Of a DNA stretch of 64,000 nucleotides, positions 28,005-37,463 are shown one piece after another. The notes under the pieces are model-generated. The model did no database searches. It saw only the letters and a program-made list of their open reading frames with translations, and was not told the DNA's origin. A program made the translations under genes and the position numbers. This DNA is from an uncultured Bacteroidia bacterium (GTDB lineage: Bacteria; Bacteroidota; Bacteroidia; Bacteroidales; Prolixibacteraceae), in the NCBI GenBank assembly GCA_903923905.1, contig CAIXZH010000118.1, forward strand, positions 1 to 64,000. Direction: 5' to 3'. Position 1 is the first letter of the stretch, and each line of letters begins with the position of its first letter.

Positions 28005-28032
28005 TTGGAATGGTCAAATGGTGATAACTTTG
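28005..28032 (+). promoter_or_regulatory. Promoter candidate TTG-N17-TAACTTTG for AhpD-like gene
   Basis: TTG (28005-28007) is followed after 17 bases by TAACTTTG (28025-28032), an exact TAnnTTTG box. The gene starts at 28088, leaving a leader of roughly 50 bases. It lies back to back with the SPOR-gene promoter. Confidence 0.55.
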
Positions 28033-28087
28033 TTGTCGGCCAAAACAGAAACGTGAACTAATACATAATTGTTTAAAATATATTTTT

Positions 28088-28462
28088 ATGAGTGATTTAG
28101 TAGATGATTTTCGCACTTACAGAGAGAAGATGAACCGGAAAATTCTGGCTTCAGATAATAAGGTGATGAAACGGATTTACAATATAGATACAAATACCTA
28201 TCTCGACGGTGCCCTCTCTTCAAAGACAAAGGAGATGCTTGGTTTAGTAAGTTCGATGGTGCTTCGATGCGATGATTGTGTGAAATATCACCTTGAAAAA
28301 TGCCATGAACTTGGGGTTAATACGGATGAACTTTTCGAAATATTTTCCGTAGCCAACCTGGTTGGAGGAACCATTGTCATTCCTCACACACGCCGCGCAC
28401 TTGAATACTGGGAAGCGCTGGGGGAAGAAGTGACTAAAATAAATGAAAAATGCAAAGTGTAA
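28088..28462 (+). CDS. Carboxymuconolactone decarboxylase family (AhpD-like) protein
   Basis: The 124-residue helical protein has CDDCVKYHLEKC at residues 61-72, the CxxCxxxH redox motif of AhpD-type alkylhydroperoxidases. The family covers peroxide reduction and true decarboxylases; the CxxC motif favours a redox role. It is cytoplasmic. The U32 peptidase gene follows after 36 bp, possibly in the same transcript. Confidence 0.9.
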   Translation: MSDLVDDFRTYREKMNRKILASDNKVMKRIYNIDTNTYLDGALSSKTKEMLGLVSSMVLRCDDCVKYHLEKCHELGVNTDELFEIFSVANLVGGTIVIPHTRRALEYWEALGEEVTKINEKCKV

Positions 28463-28498
28463 ATTGCAGAGCGAAAATTAACTGATAATCTTTGATTG

Positions 28499-30325
28499 AT
28501 GGCATTCCCAAAACCAATCGAGCTGCTTGCTCCCGCTAAAAATTTGCTTTGTGGTCGTGCTGCAATTGTCCATGGGGCAGATGCCGTATATATTGGCGGT
28601 CCAAAGTTCGGGGCTCGTGAGGATGCCGGTAATTCCATCCGGGATATTGAACAGCTGGTTTCGGAGGCCCAGATCTTTGGGGTAAAGGTGTACGTCGCAT
28701 TGAATACTATCCTGTACGATAGTGAATTGGAAGAGGCCAGCAGGCAAATCAGAAATCTCTATGAAGCTGGTGTGGATGCACTGATCATTCAGGATCTCGG
28801 AATTCTCGAGATGGATCTGCCGCCTCTGCCACTTCATGCAAGTACTCAGCTCCACAATTACCTTCCCGAGCAACTCCGGTTTTTGGAGGCCGTCCATTTC
28901 AAAAGGGCTGTATTGGCGCGCGAATTAACGCTGAAGCAGATCCGGGCAATCAGGGGCCAGACCTCCATCGAACTGGAAGCCTTTATTCATGGAGCACTCT
29001 GTGTCAGTTTTAGCGGACGATGTTACCTGAGTCATGCTATCGGTGGAAGGAGTGCCAACCGCGGGGCATGTGCCCAACCCTGCCGGAAACGGTATACACT
29101 TTATGATGCTGACAAACAGATCATTTCCGCTGATCAGCATTTATTGTCGCTCAAAGATCTGAACCATTCCCATTCCATAAAAGAACTCGCAGAAGCAGGA
29201 GTGCAGTCGTTGAAAATTGAGGGGAGATTAAAAGATATCGATTATGTGAAAAACATAACCGCATTTTACCGTCAGAAGATAGACGCTTTTCTAGAGGATA
29301 ACCCTGAATTTCAGTCAGCTTCGGCAGGTAAGGTATCTCTCGGTTTTGTGGCTAATCCCATTAAATCATTTAACCGAGGTGCAACTGACTATTTTCTTCA
29401 TGGCCGGTCAAAAGAGATCACCTCGTTTGAATCACCAAAATTTTTAGGTGAAGATCTGGGCGTCGTAAACAAAGTTACCACGAACTATTTTGAACTAAAT
29501 ACCGTTATTAAAATTGCCAATAATGACGGACTTGTTTTTATTTCCCCGTCGGGTGAAAGTATAGGAATCAAAGTGAATACCGCTGAGGGGACAAGAATAT
29601 TCCCCGACAGGATGAATGGCATATATTCCGGGGCCAGAGTTTACCGAAACTATGACCACATTTTTAAACAACAATTGAAGGCAGAGCTTACGGTCAGAAA
29701 AATCGGGGTCTCTATTGAACTTTCTGAGACTGATAACGGTTTTGAACTGAAAGCTCAGGACGAAAGCGGGGTTGAAGCGCAATTGACCAGGGAACTTTCG
29801 AAGGATCCGGCCCGTGATCCGGTAAAATCGAAAGAGACAATCCATCATCAGCTCTCAAAAACAGGGGATTCGATCTATGTAGTCACAGCCATTAAGACTA
29901 ACGGAACTGAGAAATATTATTTCCAGTCCTCAGTACTAAATGGCATGCGTCGGGAGCTGCTTGACAAGATTACCAAAGCGAGAATGATAAAAAAAACCTG
30001 TCAGGTGATTAACATACCAAACAATTTTCCATACCCCTCAACCCATATCGGATATGAAGGGAACATCAGCAACAGGCTTGCCTTGCAGTTTTTCCGGCGT
30101 CACGGGGTTGAGAATCCGGAAATGGCTTTTGAGAAACTTTCGGAATATCATGGTAAAATGGTGATGACCACCAGGCATTGTCTGAAATTTCAGCTCGGAT
30201 TTTGTCCGAAATACGGCGGTACCAAACCTGAGAATTTTAATGAACCGTTTCTTCTGAATGACGGGAAAAACGAGTTAAAACTCGATTTTGACTGTGCGAA
30301 TTGTGTAATGAAGGTGATTTATTAG
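28499..30325 (+). CDS. U32 family peptidase-like RNA hydroxylation protein (RlhA/TrhP type)
   Basis: The 608-residue protein starts MAFPKPIELLAPAKN and has ALCVSFSGRCYLSHAIGG followed by RGACAQPCR, the cysteine-bearing signature of the U32 family. Characterised U32 members hydroxylate 23S rRNA C2501 (RlhA) or tRNA wobble uridine (TrhP). The long form with a C-terminal DUF3656-like domain, as here, resembles RlhA more. Cysteines near the C-terminus (FQLGFCPKYGG, DCANCVM) may bind iron. A TTG one codon earlier is an alternative start. Confidence 0.88.
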   Translation: MAFPKPIELLAPAKNLLCGRAAIVHGADAVYIGGPKFGAREDAGNSIRDIEQLVSEAQIFGVKVYVALNTILYDSELEEASRQIRNLYEAGVDALIIQDLGILEMDLPPLPLHASTQLHNYLPEQLRFLEAVHFKRAVLARELTLKQIRAIRGQTSIELEAFIHGALCVSFSGRCYLSHAIGGRSANRGACAQPCRKRYTLYDADKQIISADQHLLSLKDLNHSHSIKELAEAGVQSLKIEGRLKDIDYVKNITAFYRQKIDAFLEDNPEFQSASAGKVSLGFVANPIKSFNRGATDYFLHGRSKEITSFESPKFLGEDLGVVNKVTTNYFELNTVIKIANNDGLVFISPSGESIGIKVNTAEGTRIFPDRMNGIYSGARVYRNYDHIFKQQLKAELTVRKIGVSIELSETDNGFELKAQDESGVEAQLTRELSKDPARDPVKSKETIHHQLSKTGDSIYVVTAIKTNGTEKYYFQSSVLNGMRRELLDKITKARMIKKTCQVINIPNNFPYPSTHIGYEGNISNRLALQFFRRHGVENPEMAFEKLSEYHGKMVMTTRHCLKFQLGFCPKYGGTKPENFNEPFLLNDGKNELKLDFDCANCVMKVIY

Positions 30326-30560
30326 CTGATGGCGATTGGCAACTGGCTCACTTTTAAAGTAGATTTTTGCTCATGATTATCATTTACATAGTTATTAGAA
30401 CTCGCTGATATTGGGCGAGTGATAGTGATGATAAGCAAACAACCAGGCTGTATATAGTAGGATAAATCAGGTGCAATTTGTATTTTGTACAGCTAAAACC
30501 TGCCAGCCGCCAGTTACCTGTTGCTTAAACAAATTGGAAGTACTATAAGTTATTGAAGAA
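30326..30560. other. Intergenic region with nested inverted repeats
   Basis: The region contains a hairpin ACTCGC (30400-30405) / GCGAGT (30415-30420) with a nine-base loop. It is flanked by related outer words: TTTGCT and TTATCAT on the left (30365-30383), and ATGATAAGCAAA on the right (30428-30439). Near the ends are GGCAACTGGC (30338) and GCCAGCCGCCAGTTACC (30511), members of another degenerate repeat type. It could be a structured leader or a decayed mobile repeat; I see no gene. Confidence 0.45.
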
Positions 30561-31220
30561 ATGAGCCTGAAACTGATGAAAATGATTGCCGAAGGTGAAC
30601 ATCAACGGCAGGATTTTAAATATTGTATCAATGATTCGCGCAAGATTGCCCGGTCGATGGTCGCATTCTCCAATGCCGACGGAGGTCGTTTATTGCTGGG
30701 AATCAGGGATAACGGGTCAGTTGCAGGTGTGAAATCTGATGAAGAGTATTATATGGCAGAGGCCGCCGCAAAATTATACAGCAAACCGCCCATTAATTTT
30801 CAGACCCAGCAGTGGCTCATCGAAGGAAAGACAGTCCTCGAAATAGCGATCCCCAAAAGCACTGATATTCCTCATTTTGCCCAGAATGATGAGGGTAAGT
30901 GGTTGGTCTATATCCGTAAAGATGACCAGAATATCCTTGCGCCCGGAATTTTGCTGAAGGTTTGGGAGCAGCAGAAAAATCCCAGCGGGGTGTTCATTCG
31001 ATTTACAGATGAGGAAAAACGACTTCTCACATTACTGGAATCAGATCAGCATCTTTCTCTGAATCAATTCGTACGAAAAGCAAAACTTCCCCGATGGAAA
31101 GGGGAAAAGATCCTTGTCAATTTGATTGTAATTGGCATAGTGGGATTGGATCTCAGCGAGAGTGGAACCCGTTTTTTTCTCCGTGATGATATTGAAGACA
31201 AATTCAAGGAAGCATTTTAG
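30561..31220 (+). CDS. AlbA/Schlafen-type ATP-binding domain protein
   Basis: The 219-residue protein has an N-terminal AlbA_2-like (divergent AAA_4) domain with SMVAFSNADGGRLLLGIRDNG, and a C-terminal winged-helix-like segment (SLNQFVRKAKLPRWKGEKIL). Proteins with this pair are often annotated as putative DNA-binding transcriptional regulators, but their roles are largely unknown. It is cytoplasmic and appears complete. Confidence 0.85.
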   Translation: MSLKLMKMIAEGEHQRQDFKYCINDSRKIARSMVAFSNADGGRLLLGIRDNGSVAGVKSDEEYYMAEAAAKLYSKPPINFQTQQWLIEGKTVLEIAIPKSTDIPHFAQNDEGKWLVYIRKDDQNILAPGILLKVWEQQKNPSGVFIRFTDEEKRLLTLLESDQHLSLNQFVRKAKLPRWKGEKILVNLIVIGIVGLDLSESGTRFFLRDDIEDKFKEAF

Positions 31221-31262
31221 TCACTTGTCCAAAATCAAATCTAATTTTAAAAGCCAGATATT

Positions 31263-34061
31263 ATGAAATTGAACTCAGCTATTATATTGATCTTGTGCCT
31301 GACATTTAATCATTTAATAGCCCAGCAAATATCGCCCGGATTAAGTGTCGTTTCTTCACCTTCGGGAAGTTTGGTAACGCAAATTCACAAAACAGGGAAA
31401 ACCGTAATCCCGAATGGCCGGATCATAACCCCTTACGGGAATTCGGTCGAAGTTGCTCCCCATCCGTACGGATTGACCCTGAGCAAAGACGGTACCGTGG
31501 CGGTAACTGCCAATTCAGGCACCTCCCCGCTTTCAATTTCAATTATAAAAAACCTAAACTCTCCTCACCCGGTAGTTTTACAGGTTCCACCGGGTGCCTC
31601 GACTGACAATGGGATATTGGCCTCTGTGTTCATGGGAGTAGCGGTTTCCCCGGACAATAAAATTGTCTATGTCTCCGGCGGAGAGGAGAATAAGGTCTAT
31701 TTGTTTTCAGTGACATCAGGAGCTAAACTTGATTCAATAGATTGTTCAGTCTCTGAAACCGGCCAAAAAACGCCCGACGGTTATATCGGTGATCTGAAAC
31801 TTAACAGGGATGGCCGGTATTTATATGCAGTAGATCAGATGTTATTCCGGTTGTTGGTTATTGATACACAATCCAAAAAACTTGTAGGAAGTACCAATAC
31901 AGGCAGGTACCCGTTTGGAGTAATCCTTTCCCCCAATGGAGAGAAGGTATATGTGACTAATGTGGGGATGTTCGAATACAGTAAAATCGGAAATCTCGAA
32001 GCCCGGAGTGATTATAAAAAGGCGCTCGAATTCCCCCCTTTCGGCTTTGGAACCCTAGAGATGAAGAACGGGCTAGTCATTGATTCGTTCAATATCCCCG
32101 GTCTGGGTGATCCGAATGTCCCCGAATCATTTTCGGTTTGGTCTTATTCTTTAAAGAATCCGGTTAAACCCGCAATTCAGGTCAAAATAAAAACGGGAAC
32201 CCTTGTCGGACAAAAAATTGAAGGGATTCCTGCTGTGGGAGGTTCAAGTCCTAATTCATTGGCAGTTACAGATCAGTACGTATTTGTCAGTAACGGGACA
32301 AACGACAATATATCGGTGGTAGACCTCGCCCATGATACGATTGCGGCAGAAATCCCTCTGAAGCTAACTCCAGCCGTAAAACAGTTCAGGGGAGTAATTC
32401 CATTCGGACTTGCAGTCTCTCCTGATCAGAAAAGGCTGTATGTTGCTGAATCGGGCGTAAATGCGATAGGTGTAATTGATATTCCAACCTTGAAGGTTAT
32501 CGGACACATTCCTGCAGGCTGGTTTCCTTCGAAACTCGAGGTTGCTCCTGACGGTAAATCGCTGATAGTGGGCAATGCTAAAGGATTTGGGAGCGGACCA
32601 AACGGAGGCAGGAATTATGTGGAGAGGAAGGAAGGTAGTTATATCGGGAATCTGATGAAGGGGTCCGTATCAGTGATGCCAATTCCAGACAATCAGCAGT
32701 TGGTTTCGCTAACGAAAAAAGTAATTGATAACAACTACCGTATTGAAGATTATAACGTTGTTCAAAAGCGAAGAGGGGACAATCCAATTCCGGTGTTTGG
32801 GGGCGAGAAAGAATCACCCATCAAATACCTGGTCTTAATCTCGAAGGAGAATCGTACCTACGATGAGATATTCGGACAACTTAAAAAAGGAGATGGTGAT
32901 CCCTCGCTTGCACGATACGGCTATGGGGTCAACTTTACCAACAGGAAAAAAGATTTTTGCGTAACAAATGCGACTGTTATGCCCAATCACCTGAAACTGG
33001 CGACTCAATTTGCATTGGCCGATAATTTTTATGTCGATTCGGATGTTTCTGCCGACGGGCACCGGTGGCTTGCTGATACCTATCCGAATGAATGGGTGGA
33101 AACAACGGTACCTGCAAGTTATGGCGGCAACCGTTATTATAAGGCAAGCTCAAAGGCTCCTGGAAGTCTGGCTATGAACGGATCAGCAGGAGCCATTTAT
33201 CCGGAGGATTACAATGAGGCAGGATCAATGTGGGAGCACCTTGAAAGAAACAAGATTGAATTTTTCAACTTTGGTTTTGGCGTGATGTTCGACCCTTCAT
33301 TTTATGACGTATCATTCAAATATACCGGGATCAGACATTATGTCAATTATCCCCTTCCGTTGCCAATGTTCTCCCGTACTTCAAAAAAATATCCAACTTT
33401 TAATATGGCAATACCTGATCAATTCCGGATTCATCAGTTTATCAATGAATTTGATGAAAAGTGGATTAAGTCTGGTAGCACAATGCCGTCGCTGCTTACA
33501 GTGATTATACCCAACGATCATGGTGCAGATGAACGTCCGGAAGCCGGGTTTCCGTTCAGGGAAAGCTATATGGCCGATAACGACCTCGCGATTGGACGCA
33601 TTGTGGAGTACTTGTCCCACACTGCTTACTGGAAGAATATGGCCATCGTAATTACGGAGGATGATGCTCAAAACGGGGTGGATCATATCGATGCACACCG
33701 AAGCGTCCTAATGGTTATATCGCCTTATACCAAAAGGAATTACGTTTCATCGATTCATTACAGTTTTGGAAGTATCTTTAAAACCTTCTGGAATGTGCTT
33801 GGGATACCCTATCTGAATCAATATGATGCAGCTGCCAACGATTTTGCCGATTTCTTTACTTCAAAACCGGATTTCACCCCTTATAATGCCATATCTGTGG
33901 ATGCCCGGATTTTTAATCCTACTAAGGCTTTAACCCCACTGGATGAGAAATTTGACTGGAAAGCAGTGAAAAATAGTCCATTGATGGACGATGAGAAAGA
34001 GATGAGGGAGGATCAAAAAGAGAAAAAGGAGTTTCGGCTGGAAGATCAGAAGAGAAAATAA
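31263..34061 (+). CDS. Bifunctional YncE-like beta-propeller / alkaline phosphatase family protein
   Basis: The 932-residue protein has a signal peptide (ending LIAQ). A beta-propeller spans residues about 40-480 with repeats such as VAVSPDNKIVYVSGG and LAVSPDQKRLYVAESG. A phosphoesterase domain of the AcpA/phospholipase C type spans about 525-880, with ISKENRTYDEIFG, VSADGHRWLADTYPN, IPNDHGAD and ITEDDAQNGVDHIDAHR, which carry the expected metal ligands. The tail is highly charged. It should be periplasmic or surface-exposed and cleave a phosphate ester. The GntP-type permease starts 17 bp later. Confidence 0.92.
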   Translation: MKLNSAIILILCLTFNHLIAQQISPGLSVVSSPSGSLVTQIHKTGKTVIPNGRIITPYGNSVEVAPHPYGLTLSKDGTVAVTANSGTSPLSISIIKNLNSPHPVVLQVPPGASTDNGILASVFMGVAVSPDNKIVYVSGGEENKVYLFSVTSGAKLDSIDCSVSETGQKTPDGYIGDLKLNRDGRYLYAVDQMLFRLLVIDTQSKKLVGSTNTGRYPFGVILSPNGEKVYVTNVGMFEYSKIGNLEARSDYKKALEFPPFGFGTLEMKNGLVIDSFNIPGLGDPNVPESFSVWSYSLKNPVKPAIQVKIKTGTLVGQKIEGIPAVGGSSPNSLAVTDQYVFVSNGTNDNISVVDLAHDTIAAEIPLKLTPAVKQFRGVIPFGLAVSPDQKRLYVAESGVNAIGVIDIPTLKVIGHIPAGWFPSKLEVAPDGKSLIVGNAKGFGSGPNGGRNYVERKEGSYIGNLMKGSVSVMPIPDNQQLVSLTKKVIDNNYRIEDYNVVQKRRGDNPIPVFGGEKESPIKYLVLISKENRTYDEIFGQLKKGDGDPSLARYGYGVNFTNRKKDFCVTNATVMPNHLKLATQFALADNFYVDSDVSADGHRWLADTYPNEWVETTVPASYGGNRYYKASSKAPGSLAMNGSAGAIYPEDYNEAGSMWEHLERNKIEFFNFGFGVMFDPSFYDVSFKYTGIRHYVNYPLPLPMFSRTSKKYPTFNMAIPDQFRIHQFINEFDEKWIKSGSTMPSLLTVIIPNDHGADERPEAGFPFRESYMADNDLAIGRIVEYLSHTAYWKNMAIVITEDDAQNGVDHIDAHRSVLMVISPYTKRNYVSSIHYSFGSIFKTFWNVLGIPYLNQYDAAANDFADFFTSKPDFTPYNAISVDARIFNPTKALTPLDEKFDWKAVKNSPLMDDEKEMREDQKEKKEFRLEDQKRK

Positions 34062-34078
34062 GAACTAAACTAAATAAA

Positions 34079-35221
34079 ATGAGTGTTTTAACGATTTCTT
34101 TTTTGGTGCTCTTCAGTATTTTGGTTATTATTTATTTTACCTCAAGCCTGAAACTGAATCCGTTTATTTCGCTTTTTCTGGTTTCTCTGTTTTTGGCGGT
34201 AACAGCCATTCCAAATTCCGATATTGTGAAAATTTTAAAGGAAGGTTTTGGCAGTACAATGGGGTCTATCGGGCTGCTAATCATATTTGGAGTAATCATC
34301 GCTGCAGTACTGGATAAAACGGGTGGTGCATTGAGTATTGCAAATTATATGCTGTCCAAAACAGGCACAAAACACGCCCCTGTTGCTTTGGGAATTACAG
34401 GTTTTGTAGCCGGATTACCCATTTTTTGTGATTCGGGTTTCATTATTTTAAGCGGCCTGGCTAAATCGTTTAGTGCCAAATCAAAAATTGCCATGCCGAT
34501 GATAGCTATTGTGCTGGCATGTTCCCTGTACTCAGTTCATTGCCTGGTGCCCATTCATCCGGGTGCTTTGGCCGCCGCTGGAATTATGAAAGTAAATTTG
34601 GGATACTTTATCCTGGCCGGAATTATTTTTGCCATTCCCGGAGCCGTGATCGCCTATTTTTGGACGTATATGATGACCAAAGATAGAGATTATGAACATG
34701 CTCATTTTATACCTGAAATAATCGATAGTGGACAAAGGAAACTTCCTCCGGTGTTTCTATCTCTCTTGCCCATTTTACTTCCTCTTTTGCTTATCACAAT
34801 TACATCAGTGATTAGCCTTTGGGGATGGAAAGATCAAAATATTTTTGTCAAATTCGCACAGTTAGTCGGACAACCTGTCATTGCATTGTTTGTCGGTGTT
34901 TTATTCTCCTTATTTCTTTTAGTGGATAAGGGGATAAAAAATCTGAATGCGATATTCGAAACTGCAATCGAAAAGGCAGGCCCAATTTTGATCATTGTTG
35001 CATCCGGCGGGATGTTTGGGATGGGAAGACTTTTTGCCTCCCTGGCCATGGGAGCAGGCTCAATGATGATTTCCCATGCTAATGACGCTTATTTCTGGGT
35101 AATTACCAGGTTTTCTGACCTGCAAACTGAGGTTACTTTAAAAGTCTATTCAACGGCAACCGTCATTATGGGCATCACTGTTTTTGGCTGCATTTGGATC
35201 ATCTCCCTTTTCGTCCTTTAA
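34079..35221 (+). CDS. GntP family permease lacking a central signature segment
   Basis: The 380-residue membrane protein has GntP features: GFVAGLPIFCDSGFIIL, LVPIHPGALAAAG, a conserved C-terminal AMGAGSMMISHANDAYFW. Usual members are about 440-450 residues. Between SGGMFGM and the AMGAGS block (near residue 316) about 60 residues are absent, including the normally conserved RxxQGSATVA segment, while the frame stays open. The family imports gluconate and related acids. This copy may have altered function or be inactive. It is probably co-transcribed with the YncE/phosphatase gene. Confidence 0.85.
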   Translation: MSVLTISFLVLFSILVIIYFTSSLKLNPFISLFLVSLFLAVTAIPNSDIVKILKEGFGSTMGSIGLLIIFGVIIAAVLDKTGGALSIANYMLSKTGTKHAPVALGITGFVAGLPIFCDSGFIILSGLAKSFSAKSKIAMPMIAIVLACSLYSVHCLVPIHPGALAAAGIMKVNLGYFILAGIIFAIPGAVIAYFWTYMMTKDRDYEHAHFIPEIIDSGQRKLPPVFLSLLPILLPLLLITITSVISLWGWKDQNIFVKFAQLVGQPVIALFVGVLFSLFLLVDKGIKNLNAIFETAIEKAGPILIIVASGGMFGMGRLFASLAMGAGSMMISHANDAYFWVITRFSDLQTEVTLKVYSTATVIMGITVFGCIWIISLFVL

Positions 35222-35289
35222 AATACAAATAACTCACTGGACCATGATTTTAAAGGACACGCTAATCAGAATGTTTTTATATTTGTGAA

Positions 35290-36066
35290 ATGGAGCTATT
35301 TTTCACTTTTGAAGCCTGGATTGCCTTGTTGATGCTCACCTTTCTGGAGATTGTTCTGGGGGTGGACAATGTCATCTTCATATCCATAGTTACCAACCGG
35401 CTTCCTGAAAATAATCAGCAATATGCCAGACGATTAGGGCTGAGTATTGCACTTGTTTTCAGGATAATCCTTTTGACTGTTATCTCCTGGATGACCAAAA
35501 GCATGATAGAACCGCTATTTTCGGTTTTTGGCCTGGGATTCAGTATTCGGGAATTAATTCTGATGAGTGGAGGGCTGTTCCTTCTGGCTAAAAGCACGTC
35601 CGAGATCCATACAAAGATGGAAAATCTTCACGAAACAGGTAAGTCTGATGGTAAATCAGACCTCTCAAAGGTGGTTATTCAAATTATCCTGCTGGATATT
35701 GTTTTTTCGTTTGATTCCATACTGACGGCTGTCGGACTAACACGCCAACTCTCAATCATGATCCTGGCCGTCATTATTTCTCTCTTTATCATGATTTTCT
35801 TTGCCGATAAAATTGGCAAATTCATTGCCAGACACCCCACGATCGAGATTTTGGCACTCTCCTTTTTAATCCTGATTGGATTTATGCTGGTATTGGAAGG
35901 GTTCCATATCGAGGTGCCTAAAGGCTACGTCTACTTTGCCGTATTTTTCTCATTACTCGTCGAGATGATTAACATGAAGATACAAAAAAAGCACCATCCC
36001 GTAGTTCTTAACCCTGGCATAGAGGCTGGAATTATAGATCAAAAGAATATAGAAAGATTAAACTGA
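35290..36066 (+). CDS. TerC family integral membrane protein
   Basis: The 258-residue protein has about seven hydrophobic helices with TFLEIVLGVDNVIFISI and IVFSFDSILTAVGLT, the paired acidic motifs of TerC/Alx proteins. Family members act in manganese export or metal homeostasis. Length is normal for the YjbE/YkoY-like short form. It converges with the DUF3052-like gene, with only 10 bp between them. Confidence 0.93.
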   Translation: MELFFTFEAWIALLMLTFLEIVLGVDNVIFISIVTNRLPENNQQYARRLGLSIALVFRIILLTVISWMTKSMIEPLFSVFGLGFSIRELILMSGGLFLLAKSTSEIHTKMENLHETGKSDGKSDLSKVVIQIILLDIVFSFDSILTAVGLTRQLSIMILAVIISLFIMIFFADKIGKFIARHPTIEILALSFLILIGFMLVLEGFHIEVPKGYVYFAVFFSLLVEMINMKIQKKHHPVVLNPGIEAGIIDQKNIERLN

Positions 36067-36076
36067 GATTTTTCGG

Positions 36077-36457
36077 TTATTTTCCCATCTTATCAATTGG
36101 TCTGAAACGCAGTGCACTCCAGGTATCATTGATCGAAATAGCGGCGACTGTGGTAATTCCATATGGTCCAGCATTTATCCGCAAAATATCTCTGTTGATG
36201 TCTTTCTTAATTCCCGAGCTTTGTTTGGGATAGGCAAGCCACAAATTGCCGTCTGACTCAATTTCTTTAATGCGGAATTTTAGAAAGTCTTCAAAATCAT
36301 TGAAATTTCTTATAAAAATCAGGGTATTTCGACTTTTAACCTCCGGATCTAATGCGGTTGAACACCCAAGGCTCACAAACTCCCGCTTTAAATCTGCAGG
36401 GGCATTAATTACTGTACAATCCGATTTGAATCTCAATTTTTTAATAACCTCTTTCAT
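36077..36457 (-). CDS. DUF3052-like protein
   Basis: The 126-residue protein includes GNLWLAYPKQSSGIKKDINR and NDTWSALRFRPI, typical of DUF3052. The function is unknown. It is soluble and small. Its ATG is directly adjacent to the stop of the alpha/beta hydrolase gene on the same strand, so the two are probably co-translated. Confidence 0.8.
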   Translation of the reverse strand: MKEVIKKLRFKSDCTVINAPADLKREFVSLGCSTALDPEVKSRNTLIFIRNFNDFEDFLKFRIKEIESDGNLWLAYPKQSSGIKKDINRDILRINAGPYGITTVAAISINDTWSALRFRPIDKMGK

Positions 36458-37279
36458 TTACCACTTATGAAACGGAGAAGAGAAAAATTCATCTACTTTC
36501 CGGTTAAATTCATCGAAGTGATCAATTAATGTTCCATGACTTGAATTAGGTAAAATCCACAAATATGCGTTAGGTATGTTCTCATAAATCGCTGCAGTAT
36601 GTTCTACCCGTATCAGATCGTGGTCCCCGCCGATAATCAATGAGGGGCATTGAATTGTATGCAATGCATTTAGTGGAATATTGGGTTGGTACCAATCGAG
36701 CAAAAATAATTTCCAGTCATTTTTCTCCTTTGATGTTTTTAACCCATGGGGATCAGTTTTCTCAAAATACTTTTTATCACTTCTCCAAAGCGATGGTATA
36801 ATAGCTGTTGAATCAGGCCACAGATTTGCCCCGGTTGAGGCGAGTTTGCTTACTTTTTCCGGATGTCGCATTGCCAATAGTAAAGCATTAATTCCTCCGT
36901 CGCTCCAGCCCAGAACATATGCAGAATCAATATGCATCGCATTCAGGAGGGCAGCTTCATCATCAGCCATCATTTCGAAACTCAGGGAATCCTGTGAATC
37001 AACCGATTTACCTTGTGCGCGGCTGTCTGCTACAATTACCCGGTACTTTTTGGCAAAGAAATCAATGTTGTTTTTAAAGGCATTTATTGAGCCACCATTG
37101 CCATGAATCATCAACAGAGGCTGACCGTTTCCATAAACTTCGCAGTACATTTTAATCCCCCGGATATCAAAATATTGACCTGCAGGGTCATTATTCCCGT
37201 ATGGGATGGCTTGCCGTTGACTTAAAGCACAACCCCCGGCACCCCATAAAACGATTAAAAGGAGAAGTAATCTATCCAT
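36458..37279 (-). CDS. Alpha/beta hydrolase, probable lipoprotein
   Basis: The 273-residue protein has a lipoprotein-like start (MDRLLLLLIVLWGAGGC, Cys17). The hydrolase fold shows the oxyanion motif LLMIHGNGG and catalytic candidates Ser in GWSDGG, Asp in IGGDHDLI and His in NSSHGTL. It is an esterase or peptidase-like enzyme of the envelope; substrate unknown. It is followed without a gap by the DUF3052-like gene. Confidence 0.9.
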   Translation of the reverse strand: MDRLLLLLIVLWGAGGCALSQRQAIPYGNNDPAGQYFDIRGIKMYCEVYGNGQPLLMIHGNGGSINAFKNNIDFFAKKYRVIVADSRAQGKSVDSQDSLSFEMMADDEAALLNAMHIDSAYVLGWSDGGINALLLAMRHPEKVSKLASTGANLWPDSTAIIPSLWRSDKKYFEKTDPHGLKTSKEKNDWKLFLLDWYQPNIPLNALHTIQCPSLIIGGDHDLIRVEHTAAIYENIPNAYLWILPNSSHGTLIDHFDEFNRKVDEFFSSPFHKW

Positions 37280-37463
37280 AACAGCTGACTTTAAACTGAT
37301 GATTAGACATACAGATCATTGGCATATTTGCATGGCTACTTTGAAACTCTTTCACTACTAAGTCTTCATATTCAATGATATCCCTGATTAAACAAACCGG
37401 GGAGAAGTATGAAACGCCTTTGATAAAAGCGGATTGAACAGATGAAAATGATGAAAAAAGTGT

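Noticed and set aside
27946-28116. 57-codon upstream extension of the SPOR protein
   Set aside because: It crosses both divergent promoter boxes and would bury the signal peptide.
35278-35285. TATATTTG box immediately before the TerC start codon
   Set aside because: It ends four bases before the ATG, so transcription would start at or inside the coding region, and no -33 partner is visible.
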